Positions 1 through 10,350 of a stretch of DNA of 64,000 nt are shown in pieces. Under the pieces are notes generated by a model, which did not search any database, was not told the DNA's origin, and saw only the letters and a list, made by a program, of their open reading frames with translations. Where the stretch lies: the NCBI GenBank assembly GCA_030272585.1, contig BSYQ01000004.1, positions 7,192,001-7,256,000 on the forward strand, given 5' to 3'. A program made the translations under genes and the position numbers. The stretch's first letter is position 1; every line of letters begins with the position of its first letter. This DNA comes from Bryopsis sp. KO-2023 (lineage: Eukaryota > Chlorophyta > Ulvophyceae > Bryopsidales > Bryopsidaceae).

Positions 1-957
1 ACTCTGATTTCCCCCCCGGCACTCTGATTTTCCCTCCCGGCACTCTGATTTCCCCCCGGCACTCTGATTTCCCCTCCCGGCACTCTGATTTCCCCCCCGG
101 CACTCTGATTTTCCCTCCCGGCACTCTGATTTCCCCTCCCGGCACTCTGATTTCCCCCCCCGGCACTCTGATTTCCCCCTCGGCACTCTGATTTTCCCTC
201 CGGCACTTTGTTTTCCCTCCCGGCACTCTGATTTCCCCCCCGGCACTTTGTTTTCCCTCCCGGCACTCTGATTTCCCCCCCGGCACTCTGATTTTCCCTC
301 CGGCACTTTGTTTTCCCTCCCGGCACTCTGATTTCCCCCCCGGCACTCTGTTTTTCCCTCCGGCACTCCGTTTTTCCCTCCGGCAATCTGATTCCCCTCC
401 CGGCACTCTGATTTTCCCTCCGGCACTTTGTTTTCCCTCCCGGCACTCTGTTTTCTCCCCCGGCACTCTGATTTCCCCTCCGGCACTCTGATTTCCCCCC
501 CGGCACTCTGATTTTCCCTCCGGCACTTTGTTTTCCCTCCCGGCACTCTGATTTCCCCCCCGGCACTTTGTTTTCCCTCCCGGCACTCTGATTTCCCCCC
601 CGGCACTCTGATTTTCCCTCCGGCACTTTGTTTTCCCTCCCGGCACTCTGATTTCCCCCCCGGCACTCTGTTTTTCCCTCCGGCACTCCGTTTTTCCCTC
701 CGGCAATCTGATTCCCCTCCCGGCACTCTGATTTTCCCTCCGGCACTTTGTTTTCCCTCCCGGCACTCTGATTTCCCCCCCGGCACTTTGTTTTTCCCTC
801 CGGCACTCTGATTCCCCTCCCGGCACTCTGTTTTCTCCCCCGGCACTCTGATTTCCCCTCCGGCACTCTGATTCTCCTCCCGGCACTCTGTTTTCCCCTC
901 CCGGCACTCTGTTTTCCCCTCCCGGCACTCTGATTCTCCCCCCGGCACTCTGACTTT
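1..957. repeat. 20-bp minisatellite
   Basis: Uninterrupted tandem array of a roughly 20-base unit (CGGCACTCTGATTTCCCCCC and variants with TTTG or TTTTCC), about 48 copies, starting before the window edge. Longer blocks recur inside it: the segments around 240-420 and 540-720 are nearly identical, so the array also has higher-order periodicity. No open reading frame is kept. It ends about 35 bases before a splice acceptor at 993, so it probably lies in an intron of the gene that follows. Confidence 0.95.
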
Positions 958-993
958 CGGTGTTAACTTTTGGTTGTATTAAACTATATATAG

Positions 994-3673
994 GTATGGT
1001 GATCATATATTCCAAGGGGATGAAGTCACGAGGGAAATTTCATACACTACGCATCGATTAGCCATGAAACGAGCTGGGCAGGCGGTTGGGTTCGTCACGG
1101 CTCACCCAACGCATTGCTGCCGTATCGCGGGTGCCAATGAGCTCAGGCTCAAAGGGTACTGAATTCTTTTCTTTTATTTTATTTACCACCAGCAAAAATG
1201 CATTCTCAGTGGCGAAAATGGATACCAACGCTTTTATTTTTTCCTGTACTTCATTCATTTCGTCATTTAATGCTTTCTTATGTTTTCAATGTACTCCCTT
1301 GGTTAATAATATGTTTCATTCCATTATTTATTTGTTTTTTTAATTCAATGTATATCTATATTTATTTTTTTTATTTTTTTTTTCAGTATTGATTTACAAA
1401 CCATAAAGACGCTCCTCCTTCATTCGCGGGACGACACGGAACTGTCATACGCTCGCTTGCCGCCCCCCGAGGCTTTATTGAAGCTCAGCGGCTTTGACGA
1501 TCGTGAGCACCACAACCTCCACAGGATGGATGTCAAAGCTTCCTTTTTTTTCCCTCAAATGGTGGCCTCTGTGTTTCCTGAAATTGATGCCCAATATGCC
1601 ACAAAGCAACGGGTGAGTCCTCAATTAAAAAAGAAAAGGAAAAAGAAAAATAAGACCAAGAACAAGGGGAGAAGGAAAGAAAAACTGTTGAATGTACTTC
1701 TTATGTTGTAGAGAAATATGACATACACCGTGAATTACCGAGATACGAGCGGGGCTAACTACCTCGAATGCAAGCAGTGGCTCCGCGACATTTTCTTCGC
1801 CGCCATCCCAGAGATACATGAAAGGTCCGCAAAAAAGGTTCGCGGCGTTTCCAGGCTGCCAATTATACTCAGATCAGCAAAATTACACTTCAGTGGTTTT
1901 TTTCAGCCGCATCAGAATCATCCAGAAGCACCACAGGAGTTGCATCTGGAAAAACAAAATGATGAACATATTTTTGCACCGATAAACAGGTACCCAACTC
2001 ACCCGATTTTCAACATGCCACAGCTGAGGGTGTTTTGGCAAGATTTCTTGAAGTGGAAATCCTTTCAGCTTTCCTACCTTGAATCGATGCATCTTCTAGC
2101 CGCAGCGGAGAGCGCCCAAGCAGAGGAGCACATTGCAGGCCATAAACATGCTGCTTATGTCTTTGCTTTGTCTCAAATGGGGACAGTTTCAGCTGGTTCC
2201 ACTCCACCAACCCACAATCCGATTCCTACCTCTGCACCCCCCGCTGCATCTACCCCCACTCCAATCCCTGGCACCCCAATCCCCGGCGCTGCACCAGCCC
2301 ACACTGTATTCCCCGCGGCCGCACCTGCCGCCAATCAGTTCCTTGCCGCTGCATCTACCCCCACTCCAATCCCTGGCACCCCAATCCCCGGCGCTGCACC
2401 AGCCCACACTGTATTCCCCGCGGCCGCACCTGCCGCCAATCAGTTCCTTGCCGCTGCATCTACCCCCACTCCAATCCCTGGCACCCCAATCCCCGGCGCT
2501 GCACCAGCCCACACTGTATTCCCCGCCGCCGCACCTGCCGCCAATCAGTTCCTTGCCGCTGCATCTACCCACACTCCAATCCCTGGCACCCCAATCCCTG
2601 GCACCCCAATCCCTGGCACCCCAATCCCTGGCACCCCAATCCCCGGCGCTGGGCCTGCCCACCATGCGTTCCTTGCTGCTGCACCAACCCACAATCCGTT
2701 CCCCGGCACCCATCCGTTCCCATCTGCACCTGCCCACACTCCAATTCCTGCCTCTGCTCACACTTCGACCCCAGCGGCTACAACTGCCCGCACTCCAATC
2801 CCCGGCGCTCCACCTGTCCACACTCTGTTCCCCACAGCCCCACCTGGCCACACTCCAATCCTTGCTCCTTTTCCAGCCTCCCTCGCTCCAGCTCCCCACA
2901 TTCCATCCCCCTTTGCTTCATTTCCCCGTATTGCAGCCTCCATTCCAGCCCCTGCTCCTCCACCACCCCACCGTCAGGTCCAAAGAACCCACGGTGGTTG
3001 CCTACTGCCCGTCGTCCTCCTCCGGAAGGAAGATTTTAGGCCACTGAAAGGTGAGGCCCAAAAAATTTACAGCAAGTACAAAATCACTTAGAAAACTGAT
3101 TGAAAACACTTTGAAAGATTTCACAAGCTTCTCGGAAAAGCTTTCGTATGAATCAGGATGGATGAGTTTCAGCGACACCAAAGTAAACCAAACGGAGGCA
3201 GGATTCGAACCTACCGCTGCCAAAATCAAGACAACGTGGGACACCAACTGCTCCATCCGTTCGCATCACAATTAGTCAATCCAACAGATGTTTTTCCAGT
3301 CCTTGTCGAAAAAAAATTATACTCAGGTTACCATGCGTCTTGATACTTACATTGGGATGGATGCATGGCGGGGGCTTCAGCAATGGATGCGGAAGGTTTG
3401 TGGACAGAATGGACGGAGGGCATCGATGTTGCCGGTCACAAGACGTCAGCCTTGCGGGACTTGGAGCGGCTTGAAAATCCTGCTTTGTGGAGACAACCAA
3501 ATGACACTGGGTTGAAATTGATTCTTTGCAAAAGGAGAAAATTCTGGAAAATGATGGAAATCCGCGTCCGGGAGGTGGGAGTCACGACGATGTTGAGAGA
3601 GTTCGAAAATATGCGCAAGGCATTGAAGCCCCCGACTATGGCTAACTTGTATAGGAACATCACACGCACGTGA
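994..3673 (+). CDS. Crypton/Ndc10-like tyrosine-recombinase-derived protein with GCR1_C-like end (5' partial)
   Basis: Exons 994-1155, 1387-1612, 1712-3050 and 3381-3673 join in phase; the gene begins left of the window. Exon 1 reads in frame upstream of its ATG to an acceptor at 993. Seen: THCCR (an HxxR box), then LLLHSRDD and ELSYARL, giving the H and Tyr expected of a tyrosine-recombinase C-terminal half, followed by an R-x(n)-FFFPQMV...FPEID stretch typical of the Ndc10/DUF3504-type domain. The last exon has LWTEWTEG, then WRQ and KRRKFW, as in GCR1_C domains of Crypton-derived proteins. Between them lies a Pro/Ala-rich repeat region. A 69-nt segment (1838-1906) has splice-like borders but is also open in frame. 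Either a Crypton transposase or a domesticated DNA-binding protein; family assignment is from motif pattern only. Confidence 0.6.
2246..2645 (+). repeat. 105-bp x3 and 15-bp x5 coding tandem repeats
   Basis: Three near-identical 105-base units begin at 2246, 2351 and 2456, coding a 35-residue Pro/Ala repeat. They are followed by five copies of a 15-base unit coding PIPGT. Both periods are multiples of three, so the reading frame is preserved. The strong GC and C bias also leaves long antisense frames, which are shadows. Confidence 0.9.
3191..3261 (-). pseudogene. tRNA-like sequence (degenerate)
   Basis: Reading the minus strand, 71 bases fold partly as a tRNA. The 7-bp acceptor stem AACGGAT/CTCCGTT has one mismatch, the T-arm is perfect, and the B box GGTTCGAATCC matches consensus. 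An A-box-like GGAGCAGTTGG precedes it at the right spacing. The D-stem and anticodon stem pair badly, no reliable anticodon can be read, and no T-run terminator follows. It lies antisense in the last intron of the recombinase-like gene. Likely a tRNA pseudogene or the head of a SINE. Confidence 0.5.
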
Positions 3674-4545
3674 CTGGGTGTGTGTGACCAAAACAGTTTG
3701 TAGTTTCTTTTTTCGTTCTGCAAATCAACCGAACTTGCCTTGACAATCGTCCAAACAGATGCTCCAAGCTGTGGACATTACAACCACCGCAGCCAAGTCT
3801 CCTGGTGTTGATCCTCCCAGCGTCTCCTATTTTTTTCAGTTTTTTTTCTTTTGCGAAGCTCCATCTTCCATTGATGAACACAAGCCAGTGGCGGATGCTG
3901 CAAATGATTCCCACTAAATTCACCAAATGCGGCATATCGTGCGATTCCAGCTGTCAAGCCATTTACACCTGCATCAACATACGTCCAAAACTGTAACACT
4001 GCTTTCTTTTTTCGTCCCCTTCAGTGTTGGTTTTCATTACACCCAGGGTTCCTTCGGAGTTGGATCAAGAATGGAAAGAGAAGAATGTGGAGGATCCCCA
4101 CAATGTACATGTTTCATTATACAGTGGGTTCCCACACAACAAACAGTTATACTTTTGGAAAAAAAAAAGAGTTTCATTATTATCAGTTTCATTATTTCCC
4201 CCCTCATTATACCCAGGAAAGCAAAACAAGAAACAAAAAAAAGCAAAGCAAAGCAAAGCAAAACAAAACAAAACAAGCAAGTACCCAGGAGATGGGATTA
4301 AGCAAGCAAGCAAGCAAACAGGCAAACAAACAGGCTACAGGAACAACACCCAGGGAATGGGCTTCACCTGGGTTTACATGACAAGGTTTGTTTCCGACGC
4401 CTTCCTCGCTCGCTCCATGTCCTTCATCCTCCCCCGCTTCCCCAGCCCCCTCCCTCTTTTCTGAAAAACCTCGTCGAGGTCTTTTCCCTCCGTCGGACCC
4501 GCCTCGCGCACAAAAAGCGACCCGGCGCCCTCGCCCCAACTCGAC
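3674..4545. other. Intergenic stretch with simple repeats
   Basis: No convincing gene. An alternative 3' exon of the preceding gene could run to about 3996. At 4025-4215 a TTTCATTA motif recurs beside ACCCAGG motifs. At 4215-4330 there are A-rich AAGCAA and AAACA/CAAG microsatellite runs. Confidence 0.5.
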
Positions 4546-4941
4546 ATGGACGCCGGACGAGGACCAGGAAGGGGGCGCGGGCGAGGAAGAGGCGGAGGAA
4601 GGGGCGGAGGAAGCGCGAGAGGGCGAGGGGCAGCGGCACGTGGACGAGGGAGGGGAGCGAGGGGACGATCCCAGGGCGCGGCGGCGGCACCGCTAGCTGC
4701 GGCACCAGCGAGCAGCAGCGCTGGGGCTGGGGTCGACGGGGGAGCGGCTGTGGAGGCGAGCGCGAGAGCAGGTGAAACGGGGCAACAGAAGGGTGAGGGG
4801 TCGTCTCCGGGTGCGACTCATCACGCGATCGCGGAAACGCCCACGTGGCCGTCGTCCACGTGGGCGTTTCCCCGAGGGATCCCCGCGATTTTCGCTTGCC
4901 CCATATCCACACTCACCAAACATCCGCCGCCGTTTTACTGA
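4546..4941 (+). CDS. RGG/GRG-rich reading frame, unassigned
   Basis: A 131-codon GC-rich frame starts with ATG and codes a dense Gly-Arg (GRGRGRGGGRGGG) N-terminal 45 residues, then Ala/Ser-rich sequence. Such regions occur in RNA-binding proteins, but no RNA-binding fold is seen. It could be a stand-alone ORF, a first exon (a plausible donor CAG|GTGAAA sits at 4771) whose partner I cannot find, or non-coding GC-rich promoter sequence. The 3' part contains the palindrome at 4833, which argues that at least that part is regulatory. Confidence 0.25.
   Translation: MDAGRGPGRGRGRGRGGGRGGGSARGRGAAARGRGRGARGRSQGAAAAPLAAAPASSSAGAGVDGGAAVEASARAGETGQQKGEGSSPGATHHAIAETPTWPSSTWAFPRGIPAIFACPISTLTKHPPPFY
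4833..4871. promoter_or_regulatory. Perfect 16-bp inverted repeat with two G-boxes
   Basis: Arms GGAAACGCCCACGTGG and CCACGTGGGCGTTTCC are exact reverse complements around a 7-base spacer. Each arm holds a CACGTG core (G-box/E-box palindrome). It lies about 210 bases upstream of the first start codon of the iminopeptidase gene, a position that suits a bHLH or bZIP binding site. The promoter role is inferred. Confidence 0.55.
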
Positions 4942-5078
4942 TCCGTTTCACTAGATCAATTTTCTCTCCATCTGGGCAGAACACCGCCGTTTTTTCGCCC
5001 GACCGTCCAGTTGCCTCAGGCAGAAACGGAAAAAAAACACAAGGGGAAAAATAGGACCCCCCCCTTGAAAAAAATCTT

Positions 5079-8000
5079 ATGAATTCATGCGCAAAGATAA
5101 ATCCACGCCTGCACCAGGCCAGAGCCTTCGCCAGTCCTTTCCGATCCTTACAAACACTCACTGCTGGCCATCCTTCAATGGATTGTGGCAACAGCCGTAA
5201 AAAACGTCCAAGAGTGTATCACCCGCGCCCTGCTGCGATGGCGATCACGGCGGAAAACTCGGGTGGTGCGTTTTTGCCAGGGGGCTCGGCTGCTTACTCC
5301 CCTGGGGGCACCTACAAAGTCCCGGGTTATGTAGTGACAGAGCATTTTTTCAAAGTGCCGCTGGATCACTCGGGGAAGACTCCCGGCGAGATCTCGGTCT
5401 TCGCCAGGGAGGTGTGCGCGCCCAACAAAACTCAGCAACAGCTGCCCTACTTGGTTTATATGCAAGGTGAGAGTTTCTGGTTTGGGGGGGGATGATCAGG
5501 GGAGGAAAGCATCGATTTATGGGTGACGACCCTTTTCTTTTCATCAAGTCCTGCGTTTGTCGGAACCAAGACGCAACGTGGCCCGCGTGAGCGTTTGGTT
5601 TCTCAAGCACCAGACTGTTGTTTGCTTTGATGGGGATGTTCGTGACGCGCGTGAAAAAATATCTTACGCAATTGTTACGAGATCGTGAAGCAATGTGCAG
5701 AAGGGGAGAAGAACATTTACACTTTCTTACATATTTTTTGGACATAGTTCTTTCCTTTTTAAGAAGCACTTTGCCTTTAAAAAAGGAGTTTTTTTTTTTT
5801 TTTGGGGGGGGGGGCATTTAAACTTGGATGAGGAAGGATTGCCACATTTGTTTCTGGAAAATGGTATCCTTTCTCCTTCTGACAAGTGTGCGTCTCGAGT
5901 ATTTATTTTCCATTTATTTTCTTATTATTTCTTTTCTAGCACGTTGAAATTTAAAAAATAAAAAAAAAACTTGAATTAAGTTGGCCCTACCCCATTGCAT
6001 CCTGATTTTGGTTTCTGTAATCGGAAAAAAACAATGAGGGAACTGTTCTGTCGTGAAAAGTTTAATAAAAGTTGATTAAACAACTAAACAAAGTAAACAA
6101 CTGATATTTTAATGTTTTGTCGATAATTGTCAGGGGGCCCAGGTTTTTCTGCGACTTTGCCAATAGATGCCGGGGGCTGGCTGAGATCGGCAACGAATTA
6201 TTTCAAAGTGATCTTACTGGACCAAAGGGGAACTGGGAGGTCCGCACCTATATCATGCAAAAATTTAACCAGACAGGGAACCCCTGAGCAGCAAGCTGAA
6301 TACCTCAAATTCTTCAGGTAAATGAATTCTTTAATTTTTTTAATTTTTTTGACATCAGAAGGATGGATCAGAGAGCCCCCATTTGGAATGTTGACTTTTT
6401 TTTGTGAAAAGATGAGTCATTTTTATTTGCTCATCGAGTGAAATAAAACACCTGAATGAGTACATAACATAACATAACATTAAAGAATAAGAAGCTGGAA
6501 CCTGGATCGACAAACAAATGCACATGACAAATAAGCAATTACTGTACTTGAGCAATCTAGGGCTTTTTCAGTCTCTATGTAACACATTTTTCTTTTTTTT
6601 TTTGGTAAACATTTTCCCTTGTTTTCTCCTTCAATTCAAGGTTTTGTTGAGAGGAAAAAGACCTAATTATGATGTATGTGGTGAACTGATCGGGGCAGGG
6701 CAGATAGCATCGTACAGGATTGCGAAATGGTCCGAAAGGCCCTAGTTTCTGAAAGCAACCAGGGAGGTCGTTGGAGTTTGCTGTGTCAGTCATTCGGAGG
6801 CTTCTGTGCCGTTCATTATCTGTCAGTGGCTCCACAAGGTCAGCCAGAATCAGCGTTAGAAAAAAAATTAAAGAAAAAATAGAAAAATTCAAAATAAAAA
6901 AAATAGAAATAAAAATAAAACGCCGTGGCTGTTTATCCTCTATGGTATCCAATTAAGAAAGGAAATAGAACAAAAACGGTATTGTCTACTTTCCCTCTTT
7001 TTTTTGTGCTTACTTATCGAAACAAAGCGTGGGTTCATTGCCAGTTTTTCCTTCCATGGTTTTTTGTGTGAACTGTTTTTCTATGTAATTGTTTTTTTTT
7101 CCAGGATTGGTGGAGGTGATGTTGGCTGGCGGGCTTCCCCCTTTGGTCAGCGAACAGAATCCTGCGGACGATGTCTATAAAGTCACTTTCCAAAAGGTCA
7201 TTGCTCAAAATGAAAAATTCTACAAACGATATCCACAGGTGAGAACGCAAGTGGTTGGATCAGGAAGGAAAATTAACGGAGAAGAAGTTTTGATTAAAAA
7301 TAAATAAATAACTGTCGTAAAAAATGGAGCTGCTAACGGTATTGCTTCTTATCGACGTAGAATTCCCACCCACCCCTCTCCGTTCAAAAAAAGAGAAAAA
7401 AAGTAATGGCAGTATTAGAAGGAGTTTTATGAATGGGGGTGTGGGGATCTCAGGGTTTTTTTTCAGAGTGATGGACCTTTTTTTTTTAATAAAAAAATAA
7501 AAGCACAGTGGATGGGCGTTTCAGCCTTGATATAATACATTAACAAAGAAAGAAAAAGAAAAGAAATTTTGTGACAAGTAATAACACTGTATTTGACCAT
7601 GTCATTCAGGCATGATTTTTTTTTGTCAAAAAGAATATATTAATCGTTGTTTCTTCAGAGAGGGGGCACTGTTTGTTGGGGGTTTAGTAATACTTCAAAT
7701 TAAAACGTGTATTGTCATGCAATCAGAAGGGTGATATCAGCCCATTGCTCCTTGACCAGGTTTAAAAAAACCACCCAACTTCCCGGGTTACATTTATGTA
7801 TGTAATTGTTTTCTCCATTTCTAGGATGTGGAGTTGGTTTGGGACATTGTGAAATTTTTGGCCAGTCAGCCCGAGGGTGGAGTTCGTCTTTCTTCAGGGT
7901 CCCTGTTAACTCCACGGAGTCTACAGCTGTTGGGCTGTTCGGCATTGGGATTTGCAGGAGGGTTCGATAGATTACACTTTTTGTTGGAAACCGTGTGGGA

Positions 8001-9670
8001 CAGCGAAGAAAAGGATGAGATCAGTTGCAGGTTCCTCAAGGTAAATTAATTTTTTTAAAAGAGTGAGAGAGAAAAGAGTGAGGGCACAATATGCTGTTGG
8101 TGGACAAATGCGAAATTGACTAATTGGGAATTTTGGGCCAACAAAAGCATCCTGTATTAATTCCCAACGAAGTAAGATTGAAGTTGAGCGGACATGTTAG
8201 AAATAAAAAAATTATGACATTTGAAGAAATAAAAAAAAGTGTGACATTTAAAGAAATGAAAAATGGAATTGAAACTGAAATATGGTGGGGCGTGTGAGGC
8301 AAGAAATGTGGTTCATTTTTTATGGTCAAATCTATTTTAGGAAGAGACTGACAGTTTTTGCTTTTATTTTTTTGTGTGATAGGGGTATGAATCCTGGATG
8401 GCCTGGGAAACCAACCCACTGTATGTCCTCCTTCATGAACCCATCTATACTCAGGGCCCTGGAACCAATTGGGCTGCCCATAGAGTTAGAACCAATCATT
8501 TGAAATCTCAATTCGATGCAGTGGAGTGCGCTCAAGAAGGTGAAATATTCACTATTAATAAAAAAAGGAAATTGTAGTCAAGAGATTTACTCGATTTATT
8601 TCGTTCTTTTTTCTATTTGGAAAAGGAAAAAATGGCTTCGTATATTCTGGGAAACATTACAAGAGTGCACTGTTTTTGGACGTACAGGAAAACACCAATT
8701 ACCGGGGTGTGTGTGGGGGGGGTTAATTACATTTCGACATGATGTGTGTTTAGGGTTGATTTTCACCAAAAAACAAACCCCAGGAAACTGTCAAAACGAT
8801 TGTATGATTTATTTGTTGCAATTTTCTAATTTTTTTTCTGATGGGGTTGGTTGTAGGGCGCCCTGTGTTTTTCACCGGCGAAATGGTGTTTCCTTGGATG
8901 CTCGACGATTTCAAGGAACTGGGCCGAGTGAAGGAAGCTGCTAACCTAGTACAGAGTGTCAACGACTGGGGGACCCTATACGATCTAGATATTCTCAAGA
9001 ATAACACCGTCCCGGTGGCATCAATCACATATTACGAAGTAAGTTTCTTTTTTCATTTATTTGTAATTGTTAATTGTTTTTTTTGGGGGGGGGAATCTGA
9101 ACTCCAGCTGACCCTTGGATACGCTGGATTGATTGCCTGGAGGAAAATCAATTTCAGTCCACTGTACATTTTTTTTTAATCGTGCTTATCTATTTGAGTT
9201 CACGAATTGTGGATGGGCTTTGATGTGTGTATTAAAAGTACATGTTTTACTGAGAGGGAAGATTGTTCGCTGTCCGCTGTGGTGAGGGTTAACCAGGAAA
9301 TATTCCCCTTTCTTTTCAACACAAGGAAATGTTGTTTATAGCCCCGCACCATTTTCCATTTTTTCGATTTCGTTTTCATCTTCCCTGCAAAGTTTCACTA
9401 TGGTTTTTGACTTCGGATCTGGAAAGGGGGGCAAGTACATTTCTTTGCAACAACCGTTTCACTCATATTAAATGCCTGACCCCGTCTTTTTTTTTGATTC
9501 TGTAGGATATGTTTGTCAACTTCGATTTGGCTCAGCAAACTGCTCAGCACATCCAGGGAATTCGTCAATGGGTTACTAATGAATACGCCCATTCGGGTAT
9601 TCGAGACGATGGGGCCAGGATCTTCGAAAAACTTCTCGGCATGGCTAGAGACACGATCCTTCTTTCTTAA
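5079..9670 (+). CDS. Proline iminopeptidase (peptidase family S33)
   Basis: Eight exons: 5079-5466, 6134-6317, 6699-6838, 7105-7238, 7825-8040, 8383-8539, 8857-9038 and 9506-9670. They sum to 1566 nt (521 aa) with all phases closed. It should release N-terminal proline from peptides. Seen: oxyanion motif GGPGF (residues 130-134), then LLDQRGTGRS, nucleophile motif CQSFGG (Ser222), the S33-typical FTGEMVFPWM segment, and a C-terminal NEYAHSG with the likely catalytic His496. The first ~50 residues are basic and lack acidic residues, resembling an organelle presequence; Met34 (5178) or Met54 (5238) would give a cytosolic form. A possible 33-residue insert exon near 8628 was discarded because exon 6 joins exon 7 directly in phase. 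Confidence 0.9.
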
Positions 9671-10350
9671 TAAGCCTATCCATCCCAATTTGTTCGTTTT
9701 TCGCACCCCCCCCCCCCCTCTTTCTTCTTCCAGCTTCGTTCTTTTGTGTGGATTAACCAGTTCGGATTTTGTCTTTTTTTGGTGGGGGAGGTGGGTGTTT
9801 TCTTTTCCTTACCTTTCTTTTTGGATGTTTTAGTATTAGACCGGCGCAATAGGTTTCTTGGATGAAGGAAATGAACAGGATTTCGTTTGGGGCAACGCGT
9901 GGAGAGTTTACAAATGAACGCTGACAGGAAACTGTAATAGCCGAATGACCTTTGCCGCATGTACCTTCCTTAAAACTCACCTGTGTTGGAAAAAGAGGGG
10001 ATTGAACCTCGAGATGGCACAATCCAAAAATAGAAATGAAAATTGGAGTTTTGAAAGAGGAAAATAGTGATCGCCTTTTTTCTTTTTTCTTTTTTGAGGA
10101 TTCTTTGCTCAACAAATCCAACTCACAGTGGCAGGCACCCTGGCCAGAACCTATTCTAATCGAGCATCAATCTTTTGAAATTTTGGATTTCCCAGCAAAG
10201 ATGAGCTGGATCAAATGACTTAGATGATTGTTTAAACTTTTTTCGCTCTCTGAGGGGGGCGGTCAGATTTTGGGAAGTATACAGTGGATATTCTGTTGCA
10301 TGTCTAGGCAGTTCCAATTTTAATCCGAGCCATCGAGATTTGCGAATCGA

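Noticed and set aside
1-957. CRISPR-like array
   Set aside because: The units are contiguous with no spacers, and the genome is eukaryotic.
2189-2899. 236-codon minus-strand frame rich in Trp/Gly
   Set aside because: It is the antisense shadow of the Pro/Ala repeat region; its periodicity equals the 105-bp and 15-bp repeats on the plus strand.
8628-8711. Possible extra exon in the iminopeptidase gene
   Set aside because: It is open in frame after an acceptor-like AAAG, but joining 8539 to 8857 directly gives the continuous conserved motif EGRPVFFTGEM, so it is intron.
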